DNA of 64,000 nucleotides from Xiphophorus maculatus (lineage: Eukaryota > Chordata > Actinopteri > Cyprinodontiformes > Poeciliidae). The stretch is from NCBI RefSeq assembly GCF_002775205.1, contig NC_036447.1:20132501-20196500 (forward strand), in the 5' to 3' direction. A program made the translations under genes and the position numbers. Of this stretch, positions 11,090 through 22,789 are shown piece after piece; the stretch's first letter is position 1, and each line of letters opens with the position of its first letter. The notes under the pieces were generated by a model that was not told the origin of the DNA, made no database searches, and worked only from the letters and a program-made list of their open reading frames with translations.

Positions 11090-12265
11090 TAAATACACCT
11101 TTGTACTACATTGCCAAAAAACATTCCCTTGTCATTTTCTATATAAATGACAATGAGTCATTTCCTTTATATTAAACCATTCTTTTCCATGGTTTAATAT
11201 GTTATTGGAGCACTCTTTGCAGGTGACAGCTTCAACTCTCCTAGGAAGTACTACTAATAGTTTATTTATGAGATTTTTTGCCATGCCTTGGTCGAACTAT
11301 GTCACACAGAGCTCTGCGTCATGTGTTGTGTGATTTGTCAGAAGTTTGGGGGCCTGTTTTATTTAAAAATGCTCTCAAACAGCAGTGTTGATTTTTCTCT
11401 TTAACTTGTCCGCTTCTGCTATCCAATTTTTGTGTCCAAAGCCAACATGAATACCTTTGAGGAGCGTCTGTAACATACGTTTGGACAATTCTTCGTCAAA
11501 TCCCTACAAAGGCTGTCAAATGACTTACAACTACAGGATGGAAATTGCAACGTTGTTGTCCACGTAGGAGGCTGGCCTCTCTCTCCCCACTGCTGTTTGA
11601 TTAAAGCAAAGTGGAGAATGTGTGGACAGCGTGGGGAACCCGGTGAGACGCATACCGAAGTCGGAGGTGTGTGTGTGAATATGAACGTTCTGCATCAACG
11701 TGACTGGATTTGGATGCAGTAATTGGAGAGGTAAAGCGTTTCCGGGGTCAAGCACAGCTCCTGATAAAGAGCCCCACACCATAACCTCGTCTGAGTCAAA
11801 CTTTATACGGACAAATGCTGTTCTTCTGGCAGCCGTCAAACCGCTGGTGCTTTGCAGTGAACTTTGTGATGTGAGGCTTGGATGCAGCTGCTTGGATCAA
11901 GTTGGAAAGTTTGAGCCTGGCATCCACTGACCCTCCTGTAACTTCATGTGGCCTACAATTTTGTGGCTGAGTTGCTGTTGTTTCCAGTCGCTTCCATTTT
12001 ATTATATTACCACTAGTTGACTATTAGTGGTGCGTCTGGTCAATATTCAGAAGTGGGGAAATTCTTCAACTGGACTTATTGGACAGGTTGTATCCAGGCC
12101 GGATGCTTGCTGGCTGGAAGTCAGCTCCTGAGTGTGACCCATTCTTTCATGATTATAGCAGTCTGCAAGCCTAGGTGCAGGATTTTATACACATGTGGCC
12201 ACAGAAGAGTTTGAGACACCTGGCTGGATTCAATGATTCGAAGGCATAATCACGCTAATATTGTA
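11090..12265 (-). mobile_element. Near full-length, decayed Tc1-like transposon
   Basis: This is a minus-oriented copy of a widespread fish Tc1/mariner element. The left end carries 'acattgccaaaaaacatt', and 'gcagg..acagcttcaactctcctaggaag' (from 11220) matches the transposase C-terminal region. On the minus strand at about 11740-11790 a frame reads VMVWGSLSGA, the degraded transposase motif normally written as MVWG.FSG. Further right, 'acttcatgtggcctacaatttt' and 'cttcaactggacttattggacagg' follow in the expected order. The right end includes 'gattttatacacatgtggcca' (12181-12201). Frameshifts and stops throughout make it a fossil. An 8-nt-loop palindrome (11169-11200) lies inside the left part. 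Confidence 0.75.
11169..11200. repeat. Perfect 12-bp inverted repeat inside Tc1 remnant
   Basis: ATATTAAACCAT (11169-11180) and ATGGTTTAATAT (11189-11200) are exactly complementary with an 8-nt loop. Confidence 0.9.
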
Positions 12266-12775
12266 CATAAAGCAGCTCATGTCTTTTACCTTTAAATGCT
12301 CGAGAGAAAAAAAAAAGCTGTAAGTTGGGAAGCAAATTTTCCCTTAAACTTTTTCCTATTACTTCAAATTTATTATCACGGTTTGGCAGAGATCAGTCAC
12401 AATATATTCATTTTCTTAAATTAGTTCTCAACATCTTTGAAAGGACAGAGAGAGAATTTCATGATGCTTTTTTTTTTTTTTTTTCCAACTGCTAAAACTA
12501 CAAACACGCGCCATGCAGGCACAGATTGTTCAGCTTGGACAAGTCAAGGCTGTTGAATGCCTTGAAAAACATTCACATGCATTGAACTGTTTCACCTTCA
12601 CTAGAAACAGCTTGAGGCTGTCTCTCTGTTTTTCCAGCCAGTACAAATTACTTCTTCCTTCCTTGTCACCTTCCAAAAGTTTAACCTTCGGCAGCTCTTC
12701 AGGTCGTCTTAGAAGATAAAATCTATCTTTTGCAGAAAACATTTTGACTCAAAGTGATCTCCTTGTGACTCTCCT
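12266..12775. other. Intergenic, nothing recognised
   Basis: Contains an 18-nt-scale T run at about 12468-12484. Frames are open on both strands at 12513-12742, with no family resemblance. Confidence 0.45.
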
Positions 12776-13185
12776 AAATAGAATAGAATAGAATAGAATA
12801 GAATAGAATAGAATTACTTTATTCATCCCAGCAGGGAAATTATTTCGCAGTTACAGCAGCATAGAGACAAGACACACAACATCCACCACTGAGTAGCAAT
12901 TGTAGACAAGATAAAATAAGAATAAAATATGACATGCTGTCAATATACAAAGCAGCTTAGAGCAGACCTTGCAAGGATTCAAAATGCAGAACAGAATGTA
13001 TATGTAAATATATGTACAGCAAGTGTGCCACAGTGCAGTTGTGTGAGATTGGACTGATTAGTGCAGAACAATGATTTAGCTTTTATTGTACAGTGAGATG
13101 GCATGTGGCAGGAAGGATTTCCTGTATCTGTCCCTACGACAGCGGAGCTCAGAAACCCTGAATTTTTACAGAGGACTTAGCCTGA
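12776..13185 (-). mobile_element. LINE 3'-end-like repeat with (GAATA)n tail
   Basis: A (GAATA)n run (12776-12814) is followed by 'ttactttattcatcccagcagggaaatta', which reversed is the typical 3' end of a fish non-LTR retrotransposon (polyadenylation-like AATAAAG, then a pentamer tail). The following 370 bp, to about 'ggcaggaaggatttcctgtatc', belong to the same dispersed repeat. Orientation is minus. The exact clade (L2 or Rex1 type) cannot be settled by eye. Confidence 0.65.
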
Positions 13186-13224
13186 AAATGCTGGTAAAAC
13201 TTGCTTTTGATTATCATCTTTGGG

Positions 13225-13620
13225 TCCTCTCGGTCTGGGATTACATAATATTATATGAGTCACAATACAACCTCAAACCTTTATGTTTTTCATTTGGATT
13301 TGACGAAACAGACCAACATAAACCAGGACATATTTGTAAATATATCTAAATATACATCAGTGTGGTGTTCTTTGGTTTTCTTGATGTCGTTTGTTCACTG
13401 ATGTTCTGTGACAAGTCTTCACCGAACAGACTTATATATAGTGACATAAAATTACACGCAGGAGGACTCTATTCATTATGTAACTTCTGGAAGCAACTGG
13501 ATCTTGTTTAGGGGCTATCCAAATAAAAGAAGCTGAATAAAACATTCTTATTTGCAAAATAATATTTGAAACCATTTATCCTTTTTTGATCCGGTTCACA
13601 AAATGCACTACTTTGTTTCC
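13225..13620 (-). mobile_element. Tc1/mariner remnant (start of transposase and 5' flank)
   Basis: 'ttgatgtcgtttgttcactgatgttctgtgacaa' (from about 13380) and 'aattacacgcaggaggactctattca' match the region around the transposase start of the common fish Tc1-like element. The end-proximal motif 'aaatgcactactttg' sits at about 13599-13613. A second end-like piece (13255-13325) precedes it. Coding direction is minus; no open frame survives. Confidence 0.7.
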
Positions 13621-14125
13621 ATTACATGAAAACCAAGTGAAAGGTGTGATTTCACCTCTACAATGTGGAAAAGACACTCCGTTCTCTCCAGTGTCCTGCA
13701 AAACAGGACAGTTCCGCGTAATTTATGTCCGTATGCAGCAGAGGAGTGGTAACAGCTCAATAATATAATAGAAATCTCTGTCATCTGGTGTGAATCATGT
13801 ATGAGGTCTTTAAAATAGTTGTAGGTGGTGTTTTAAGAGTCTTGGTGAGTTGAAATCTGAAAATGACTTTCTCTTTTTAGTTTTGTTTTATGAGACATTG
13901 TGCCTTTTCCAGAGGGCTACCACCAAACCCATAATATGGTTGGCTTTTTTAAACACCGTTACATAACTTTAATTTCTTTCTCAACCTGGCTTTGCAACAG
14001 TTTGGGATGACTAACTTGTTGTTTTCAAGGGGAGTACCATGCCGTCAAAGTAATTATGTTGCCTATCGCTCCACTCACACAATACTACAACTCAAACCTC
14101 AATAAGCATGGGGAAAGTTTTCTCT
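13621..14125. other. Intergenic, nothing recognised
   Basis: Non-coding sequence between two Tc1 remnants. Confidence 0.45.
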
Positions 14126-14129
14126 ATTT

Positions 14130-14745
14130 CCACATTTTGCTATGTTGCAGCCATTTTTTTCCAAAATGAATTAAACTCACTATTTCCTCAAATTTCTATA
14201 TAATGCAATTACAGCTTTTCCTCAATGTTTTGTTAAAGCACCTGTGGCAGCAGTGGAGCATTTTCTGCCATCGCTCTTTACCGACCCTCTTGAGCTCGGT
14301 CGGATTGAATGGGTCATTCCATAAGTCTTCCCCTCGATGCTGGATATTGGCCAAATTAGTGAAATTTATAAGACAAGAGCCTCAAACATTTTTAGTTTCC
14401 TGAGCCCTGTTTTCAGCTCCACTGATGGCCCAAGCCTCTCCTCAATATTTCACTGATTTCAGCTGTTTGACCTCATCAAATCTCAGGATGCCACCAGCAT
14501 CATCCTTCTTCATCCACCTGGTGTGTTCAGGCCAGTGTGCACTGGTTTATTTCGGAGTTCCTAAGTAAACTATGTATTTGCATGCAGTAAAGGGGCTAAA
14601 TGCAAATACATTCCTCACTTTGCAGCTTTTAATTTGTAAAATAGACAACTTATTTCCACAGCAGAGTCATGCACTACTTTGTGTTGGTCGAAAATTTTAA
14701 CAAAATAACTTTCATTTTGAGGTAGGTATGTGGCAAAATGTGAAA
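14130..14745 (-). mobile_element. Tc1/mariner remnant
   Basis: End-like motifs 'ccacattttgctatgttgcagcc' (14130-14152) and 'gcactactttgtgttggtcg' (about 14670-14690) bracket transposase-derived text such as 'cctcttgagctcggtcggattgaatggg' (14287-14314). It is a shortened, decayed copy with coding direction on the minus strand. Confidence 0.7.
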
Positions 14746-16260
14746 TGCCTTAAACCGGCTTAAATACTTTAGAAAATCCCCAAATTTAAGATGCAAGTTC
14801 AAGTCTTGAAAAGAAAGAGCCGTTTAAGTTTTGCTACCCAGCATGGCTTCTGTTAATAATTAAAACTTCAAGGGAACTGGTAAAGAAAACATAATTATAA
14901 AATACATTTACACTTTAAATTTCCACGCCACATTGTAGTTCATTTTTAAAGCAGATGCTTGAATCTATTTTCATCCATCATTAAAGGAAAAAAAACAAAA
15001 CAACACTTCCATGACCCAAAGAACAGTCGACAGAAATTATGACGTTAGTAAGCTGAGACAATGACGCATGTTGTTCTTCTACTAGATATATTGCTAATTT
15101 TACTTAAAATTACACACCCCACACACCAGCCGTGGGAGTCCCACCACACAAGTCAGAGACCAAATGAGACAAGACCTATCATGTCTTCCCTAAGTGAGAG
15201 CAGACGCTGTTGACTCAGTGCAGTCTAGAAGCGCTTGGGCTGCGTCCCGCCACAGCTATGCACCGTCTGACCAGAGCCTTGGAGCAAGGGTGTGTGTAGA
15301 CACACACACGCATCCACGGATGCATGCAAACGTTATGCAAACACAGTCAGAGACGCATGCATGCAGGTGCTCAGACACATGCATGAGCCAGTCACCCTCC
15401 TTCTGAAGCTCTGCGGTTTGTTGCCCAGTCCTCAAATCTTATGCAAAGCATGCAAGGAAAGGTGCACTTTTTCTTGACCTCTGCTTCCTTCAGTTGAGCT
15501 TCTGAATTTTACATAACTACAATTTGCTTCTTTCTTGTTTTTCAAGGGGGCGTTCACTCTTTGGGATTAACTATGAATCTTGCAGGAATGTCTTTGCCTA
15601 AATTGCCTGTGTTGAAAGATTTATTTTGTGTTTTTACTCCTCTGATTCTTTAGAGAAAAAAAGTTACTTTCCAGGCCCATTAGGAACATTTTTAAAATGT
15701 CTATTGTGACATGTCTATACCATTACACTCCTATTGACCTCACATGACACACAACCTGAAGACAATGACATAATATGACAATTGTTTGTTAATACATGTG
15801 AGGTCGTTCGCTATTTGAAACATATTTTAACTAAAAATGCTCGCAGTTCATCAAATCTAAATAAAGATAGTTAGTTCCAATAATGACCTGCAACTGTGCA
15901 TCAAATTTAAATAAGAAACCTTTAAAAAAAACTGCAGCATTGTTTAGTATAACAGATGTTTATTATATTTCTTGAATTAATTTTTGTTCAAAGTAAGTGT
16001 CCTGGTTCATTCTAATTCTTTCAAATTATTGCTTTTGCTGAATTTGGCAACAACTAAGCAAAACAAACAAAAAAAAACTTTATCCCTCTTGCTTAGAAGC
16101 AGAAAAAGTGCAATGTTGGATGTGAATAAGCTCAACTTAAGACTGAGACATGTATAATTTGTCTCTTGATATTTACTTTAGAAGCAAGTACTAACTTAGT
16201 CCTTGTGCTTCATAATTTGTACAATGTCTGAGACAAAAGCTCACTGAACCCAGGACCTTA
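14746..16260. other. Intergenic, nothing recognised
   Basis: AT-rich except for a GC-richer patch at 15110-15480 with CA-rich runs (about 15297-15312). No exon or repeat family was identified. Confidence 0.45.
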
Positions 16261-16273
16261 ATCCTGCACTTTA

Positions 16274-16302
16274 TCTGAGATGAGACAGAGTCTCATCTCA
16301 GA
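16274..16302. repeat. Perfect 13-bp palindrome with 3-nt loop
   Basis: TCTGAGATGAGAC (16274-16286) and GTCTCATCTCAGA (16290-16302) are exactly complementary around AGA. Confidence 0.92.
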
Positions 16303-17029
16303 CTGTGTCTTTGTGTTTTAGCTTATGACCAGAGAAGAAACATATTTCAATACAGCTTCTGGATTTGATGCATCTCGATAAATGTATATAATTATCCATT
16401 AGCTTGAAAATATTTGTAATCATTGGTGACAGTTTTGCCTGTGGAAAAAACATAAGAAAAACATGTTGAGAAAAAAGGCTGCATGTGTCCAAAAAAAGCA
16501 AGGAGGAGAGACTGAAATCCTGCATGAAACACAAGAGTGGACAGCAGAGGACTACTGCCAAGTTGTTTTCTGAGATGAATCCTCAATCTAATTATTACTG
16601 GGCCAATCAATGGCCCATATGACATCTGGAACATCATTTCCCCAAAAGGTGAGGGATACAATGAGTTTTCTGCCATGCCAGCAGCAAAGCATCCTAATAC
16701 AGTCCATGTGCTGGTCTGCTTTTCATCCAACAGAGCTCACTCGCTATTCTACTCAGGAATGAAGAGAGGGCTAGAAACATCACTCAGGAAAAGCATCTTC
16801 CAACAAGCAGCCACAATTAGGAAAGTTTTGGTACGAGGTTGGGAAACCTCAGAGCTCTTTCAATCCCACTCTTTGAGAACCAGGATACCAATTTCTCAAA
16901 AAGCAGCAGAATAAATACAAGCCAAGAAATTACAATTAACTCCAAATACAAAAAGGGTAAGACCGTGTCACTATGAGTCATTGTTTGGTCCAATAGTTGA
17001 CATCTAGCATGAAATGCGTGAACTTTTTC
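16303..17029. other. Intergenic; possible unclassified repeat at 16570-16910
   Basis: The stretch at about 16570-16910 is open in one frame on each strand and has a more coding-like composition than its flanks, but I cannot assign it to a gene or transposon family. The rest is AT-rich non-coding. Confidence 0.3.
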
Positions 17030-17400
17030 CCATGTTAGGTAACAACTACAAACTTCAGTGTATTTGATTGGGATTTTATGTGACAGACCAAGACAATGTA
17101 GAAGGGAAGTGGAAAGAAAACAGCATGGCCTTTAAATGCATGTGTTCAGCTTTCTATTACCACCTTTTCACAACAATTGCAGCTGAAATACGCTTAGGGA
17201 TTATCTCCACCAGTTTTGCACATTTTACAACTAAAACATTTGAGCAGAGCTCCTTCCAGAGTAGCTGAAGCTAAGACTGGATGGAGCGCATCTCTTAACA
17301 TCAATCCCAAGTCTTACTACAGATTCTCAATTGGATCCATGTCCTGACTTTAGCCTGGCCAGTCTAACACATGATGAAAACCAGCGCCACTGATGAAAAC
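17030..17400 (-). mobile_element. Tc1/mariner remnant (outer end and transposase C-terminal region)
   Basis: The end motif 'gggattttatgtgacagaccaagacaatgta' (17069-17100) leads into 'acaattgcagctgaaatacgc', 'ctccaccagttttgcacatt' and 'cagattctcaattggat'. These are, in order, the outer end and C-terminal transposase region of the same Tc1-like family seen elsewhere in the window. Coding direction is minus. Confidence 0.75.
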
Positions 17401-18365
17401 TAATTCATATGACTAATTAAGTTAACATGATTTCATGTAGGAGTAAGTAAAGAGAGTTGAATACAATTACATATTAATCATCTCAGATGTTTTTGTTGAA
17501 AAATCTAGAAAACTGTGTATAATTTTCCTTCGAGCTATAATTATGAACTAGAACGTTGTTTCGGTGTGCTACAGGAAATCTAAATAAATTACACTGCAGT
17601 TTCAGTTTGATACATGACAAAATGTGAAACTATTGGAGAAGAGTAGTTTTGCTTCGGTGGTAATTTACTAGCACTATGACTGAAAAAAATTGTAGTAGAT
17701 TTGTGAAATATTGTTTTCTCTAAGTCTGTTTTTTTTTTACTGTTGCCTCTCAGTTCCATATATTACTATCTTTTTTCTGACCTTGAGATATTCTGTGTAA
17801 TTTCACTCCAAAAATCAGATTTTACTGAATTAATGTCTCTGTTAATTATTTCAAGATTAAATATCTATGCAACATGTAAAAAAAAAAAGCTTCATAAATT
17901 TCAGCACTTGTTTTCATCATCCCATAAAATCGGAAGTGCGTTTATTTTCAGTAACAACCAAATCCAATGTGAAAATACAGAACCAAGAGGAAACGCTGCT
18001 TCTGTGGTACGACTTTCCAAACACCAGCAATTAGTTGCTTTAAATTAGAAGCAGAGAAGATCACCAAAGACGATTGTGAAAGTTATTTGAAATGTTTTTT
18101 ATTGCAGTAAAACCAACATACACTCACACTGAAGGCCCTGGATAACCCACCGATACGAGGCCACACGTATGTAGCAACCCAGAGTCAGACAGACAGATAA
18201 GGAAACACATATCCGGTGTCTCACCACAAACACACATACAGACAGAACCAACACACCCTGCCATTTACGACCCTGGCGTTGTTTACTTTTGACCACCATA
18301 TTGCTGCAGGCAGTCAACCTCTTCACACTTTTCTGCACTCAGTCTGTTTTAGGTGTTGCGTAATT
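17401..18365. other. Intergenic, nothing recognised
   Basis: No family resemblance. On the minus strand, 18085-18115 carries an AATAAA-like signal (CAATAAAAAA), but no coding exon upstream of it on that strand could be recognised. Confidence 0.4.
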
Positions 18366-18369
18366 TGTT

Positions 18370-18421
18370 GGTTTCATTATTATTATGATTATCATTATTA
18401 TTATTGTTATTATTATTGTTA
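18370..18421. repeat. ATT-rich trinucleotide microsatellite
   Basis: Imperfect (ATT)n with ATG/GTT interruptions. Confidence 0.85.
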
Positions 18422-19039
18422 GACATCAAAAGCAGGAATCAGACTAATATTTACTAATGCAACTCAGGACAGCAGGATTATAAGAGATCGTGGCTATAAT
18501 TCTAGGTACATATTGTTTTCTTTGCTTTTCAATTTAAGCTAAAATGCTAAATGAAGCTTTTTTTCCAGTAAAAATGTGTTGACTACAACTGAAATCCTTC
18601 AAACTGGGACCAGCTGGTGTACATGAGCTGAAACGTCGCTCTGCCTATTTTAACTGTGCTGCACTGCCATCTGTAGAGCTTCAAAAATAACACAAATTGC
18701 TCCATAAAAGCCCTTATTTTCTTTGCCTAATTGCCTCTTACACAACATGTCTAAACAAAGAAAACAGTCGAAATTTGTTTAGCACAGAAAAACAAAGAGA
18801 GAGCAACCAAAATGTAATTTTCACCTTTAAATGTTTATTTATGGCCCACAGGCCAAATATATGTAGGCCAAGTAAACTGAGAGCACTGAATTAGCTGGAG
18901 AGAGCGTGGATTTGTTTGTGTTGTGACAGACAAGTAAATTATCCAAGGTGTTGAACCTGTTCACCTCAGCAGCTCATGATCCTGTGTGGATGTTTTCAGG
19001 AAGCACAGTGGATACAGAAAACAGAAATGAAGCTGGCGT

Positions 19040-19520
19040 CAGTTCGTTCACATTTTGCATTTATAACCTTGTTTCAAAAATAAATTCTATTTTTCCTCTC
19101 AATACACAAAACACTCTATAATGTCATTTTGTTTTGGAGGTATGTGTAAAAAAACAACAACAAAGAAATCATACATGCATAAGTATTCACAGCCTTAACT
19201 CAATGCCATAGACGGCAATTAAAGCCACATGTCTTCTTACATATGATGCAACAAGCTTGGGGTGCCTGTCTCTTTCGAAAGTCACTAAAACTCCATCAAT
19301 TTGAATAGGAAACATCAGTGCACAGTCATGTTCAGATCTTGGTAGAGATGTTTAATCAGATTCAGTCTGATCAATCAGAGGTTTGGGACCCTGCTTGACC
19401 ACTCACAGACATTTAAGGAACTCCTGGAGACACTATTTTGATATCTTGGCTGTATACTTACAACTATTGTCCTGCTGAAAGGTTACTGGGTCATCTATGA
19501 GCCGTCACTCCTCACAGTAG
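19040..19520 (-). mobile_element. Tc1/mariner remnant, second subfamily
   Basis: 'gcataagtattcacagcc' (about 19177-19194) and then 'gatgcaacaagcttggggtgcctgtctct', 'cagtgcacagtcatgttcagatct' and 'ttgatatcttggctgtatact' follow the order of a well-known fish Tc1-like element. It is related to but distinct from the copies at 17.0 and 23.6 kb. Minus orientation; coding frame destroyed. Confidence 0.7.
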
Positions 19521-19634
19521 TCCTTCCTTCTTTACTTCCTTCACCTTTTCAGATGTTGAAAAAGTGAATAAAGTTGTCAATTTATTTCACAACTTATTGT
19601 CTAATAAATTGTACAATAACTTGTCAATTTTGAA

Positions 19635-19658
19635 TACTACTACTACTACTACTACTAC

Positions 19659-19691
<33 letters not shown>
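19635..19691. repeat. (TAC)n-(TAA)n compound microsatellite
   Basis: Eight or more ACT/TAC units run directly into about ten AAT units. Confidence 0.95.
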
Positions 19692-19693
<2 letters not shown>

Positions 19694-19939
19694 TGTTTCA
19701 TCACACACCGTGAGGCGAATAGGCCTTAATCTGTATTTAGACTTGCATCATGGCCATATATAATTTGAGTCTTCTTTTGGACTGTACTTGAAAAAATAGC
19801 TTACTTTACTCCAGAAATGTCTGAGGGTATTTTAATACCTGTCTGAGGAAGACACTTCAGTAAATCCCGTTTTAAAAGGTAATTTAATCTTGTATGAGTT
19901 GTTAACCAACGTTTCTTTAATTAAATGGTAGCACAGCCT

Positions 19940-20065
19940 GCCATAACCGGGCGCTGTCGTAAAGCGCGCCTACGTCATAAGTGTGCGTTTGGTTTAACAG
20001 CTGACGCTCAATGTCCTCTTGCATGTGTTTTTCTACGGTAGCAGTTAAATCCTTCGCTAACTGTG
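19940..20065 (+). promoter_or_regulatory. coq7 promoter region (CpG-rich, CRE-like site)
   Basis: Just upstream of the coq7 first exon the sequence turns CpG-rich ('ccgggcgctgtcgtaaagcg') and contains a CRE-like TACGTCA (about 19971-19977). No TATA box is evident, as expected for a housekeeping mitochondrial gene. The transcription start is not determinable from sequence alone. Confidence 0.55.
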
Positions 20066-22425
20066 ATGCACAGAGCAGCGCACACGGCTTTCTGCGACTG
20101 GCCTCAGTCTGTCAGATCAGCGATGATCCGACAGAGTTTAAAATGCACAGGTGAGCTGCTGGGTCATCAGCGAGAAGCTAAAATGCTAAAAACACTTACC
20201 TAAGATAGCCATGACGTAACCGTAAGCTTGGCATCATTACATTTTCTTTGAAGTCACATTGTGAACGTGCTTAAAAACAAAATGTATCTGTTTGATATTA
20301 CTGAAATATTTTTATTCAGTATTAAATCTACCACTTTTTTTCCCCTGCAGTTAGAGATGGACACCATCTTTGAAGGATTTCCTCAAGTTACTCATGCTTA
20401 CGTTATAATGTTTACGTAGGCTGCCTCCAGAACAGCGCTCGTGCCTACGGTGTTGTTCCTGCGCCGCGCGACGGCGAGGAAAAGGAGATGATGCACCGGA
20501 TGCTGCGCGTGGATCACGCGGGTGAATACGGTGCTAATCGCATCTATGCCGGGCAGATGGCAGTGTTGGGCCGGTCGAGAACTGGACCACTCATCCAGGT
20601 GAACATGCCATAGAAGAGCCTGGGTTCTGACTCATAACGGCGGTTTGGCCATTAGTGGGGTGTCAAAACCCCGTTATGTCTAAAAGCAGGTTCACTACAA
20701 AAGGTCTCATGATAAAGAACATTAAAATATATTTTAAATAGTGCAGAGGTCGTACATGCTTGTCAAAAATTGACAGTTGGAGAGTTTTAAAAGGTTCCAT
20801 TCTGTGGCCATGTATGTTTCTCAATTTATATTGAAACCTATGAAAGGTTATGCCCCCAAGTAATAATTTTTTAAAAAAAGTTTAATGCTCAAAGAGCGAC
20901 ACCATCATCGGTTTATATCCCTAGCAACTGTTTTTATTTCTCTGTCAATATGTTGTTCGATATTTGAGAATATTGCATTTAAACCATTAATAACAGTGAG
21001 AAAATGTTCACAGTAAGACAAAAAAAAAGACTCGGGTTTATAATTTTTCATTTGTCAGTAACATTTTTTTTTTATTATTTGATATGTACTTAAATACTTT
21101 AGTAGATTTTTTTTAAAAAGGAATCAAAATTTTTACTTATTTTCAGTTAAATTATGTTGTCAGATCAAGCTGAATGGTATGAGTAGTATTTTTAACTCTT
21201 TTTGTTTGTTTTTGAAGCAAATGTGGGATCAAGAAAAGAAGCACCTATCAAAATTCAACGAAATCCTTGCTGAGAACAGAGTTCGACCCACGGCTCTTCT
21301 GCCACTCTGGAACCTGTCTGGGTTTGTTTTAGGTTGGGGCAGCATATAAATATACAGTGTCTGTATAACGTAGGAAAAAAAAGGACAATAGAAACTTAAA
21401 AACACAAAACTCTCTTGACATAGCTGGTAAAAAGACAAGATTACTGTTTAATTTGTATGTGTCGCTCTTGTTTTGCACATCCTCCAGGGGCATCCACTGC
21501 TCTGCTGGGTAAAGAGGGGGCCATGGCGTGCACGGTGGCGGTGGAGGAGAGCATCTCTGAGCACTACAACAGCCAGATTAGAGCGCTGATGGAGAGTGAC
21601 CCAGAGAGATACACTGAACTGTTACAAGTGAGGGCCACACTTCAGATGTTTGTACTTTGTGTTTAACTTTAAGCAAAAAGTATTCGAGCAAGCCCCCAAC
21701 AAAATGACTGAAGCCAAACTCAATGATGACACTTATTGGCAATATTTTATTCTTACTTGTTTTATCTAAATCGAGATTGAGAGTAAAGTCTGCAAATGTT
21801 TGAAGTTGTTCAGAAGCGCCATTTTCCGTGCCTCATGCTATGTATTTTACTTTAAGCAATATCTATAGTTGACTGGATTAATTAACCTGAACTCATTCCT
21901 ATTAATGATACCGCAAACTCTTGTATTTCCTGCCTGATTGAATAACATTATTCTCCAAGGCTGGTTTGTTTAAGATCATCAATAAAACATGTTTGGGACA
22001 CATTTTGTATCAACAAATAATAAAATTTATTGTTAGCAGTATGTACCAAGAAGTGATGTAAAAGGTGTTAATTTGTGGTTCCTTCCAATAGGTGATAAAG
22101 GAATTTAGAGACGATGAAATGGACCATCATGATACAGGTTTGGAGCACGATGCCGAATCAGTAAGTGCATTTCTGTTATCCATATGAAATAACAGGTCAC
22201 CTACTGAACATTTTCTCAATAAAAAATATCTTAGATAATTGAGTCTTCAATCCATTTAAACTCATGTTTAAATAAACATGTCTAATAGAAGTACAAGCTG
22301 TGTAGTATTAAAAAAGTAAAATGTGTTTCTTGTGATTTTTTTTTCAGCTACCTGGATACTGGCTGCTAAAAAACGCAATCCAACTGGGCTGCAAAGCTGC
22401 GATATACGTTTCTCAACGTGTCTGA
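20066..22425 (+). CDS. 5-demethoxyubiquinone hydroxylase, mitochondrial (Coq7)
   Basis: Coq7 hydroxylates demethoxyubiquinol in the penultimate step of ubiquinone synthesis, on the matrix face of the inner mitochondrial membrane with Coq9. Coding exons: 20066-20150, 20420-20598, 21218-21332, 21488-21627, 22092-22160, 22348-22425, all GT-AG and in phase. They give 221 aa (human 217). Di-iron ligands, at human positions plus four, are E64 (in HAGEYG), E94 and H97 (EKKH), E146 (VEES), E182 and H185 (EMDH), so all six are present. Exons 3-6 are certain. The start is less so: the strong acceptor at 20350 puts a stop (TGA 20371) in the conserved frame, so the model uses the acceptor before 20420. 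An alternative pairs an upstream ATG (20011) with an acceptor near 20376. Residues 1-50 should hold the mitochondrial presequence. Confidence 0.93.
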
Positions 22426-22763
22426 ATTTTAGCTTAAACACAACAGAATTCCTTTTTTTTCGTTCTCTCTTTTGGAAATGTTTGTTTGACGTTGTCATCA
22501 ATGAATGAAGGACCTTGTGACGCAACACATTGTTGTACCTTTATCAGATGTGACATTTGGTATACATACTTTTTAAAAAAAAAGACATAAATAGCTCAGT
22601 TGTGACTGCGTCATTGCGATGCATTGATTATGCTTCAATTTGTATGTACGGCTGCTTAAATGCGTCAATATTATTTTCTCAAATGTTTGGTTTTAGTTTT
22701 GCATTATCAGGAAAGCTAAAAAAAAATTCATGTTGTTGGTGGCAAAGTTGGCCAACTCTCTTT

Positions 22764-22769
22764 AATAAA
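22764..22769 (+). terminator. coq7 polyadenylation signal AATAAA
   Basis: First clear AATAAA after the coq7 stop, about 340 nt downstream; it implies a short 3' UTR. Confidence 0.6.
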
Positions 22770-22789
22770 TAAGTCCATAAAATATTTGT

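Noticed and set aside
16392..16914. Overlapping frames on both strands as a gene
   Set aside because: No recognisable motif or splice signals; possibly an old repeat, so only noted as unclassified.
22268..22528. Minus-strand frame across the last coq7 exon
   Set aside because: Shadow of the coq7 terminal exon, whose plus-strand frame matches the conserved C-terminus.
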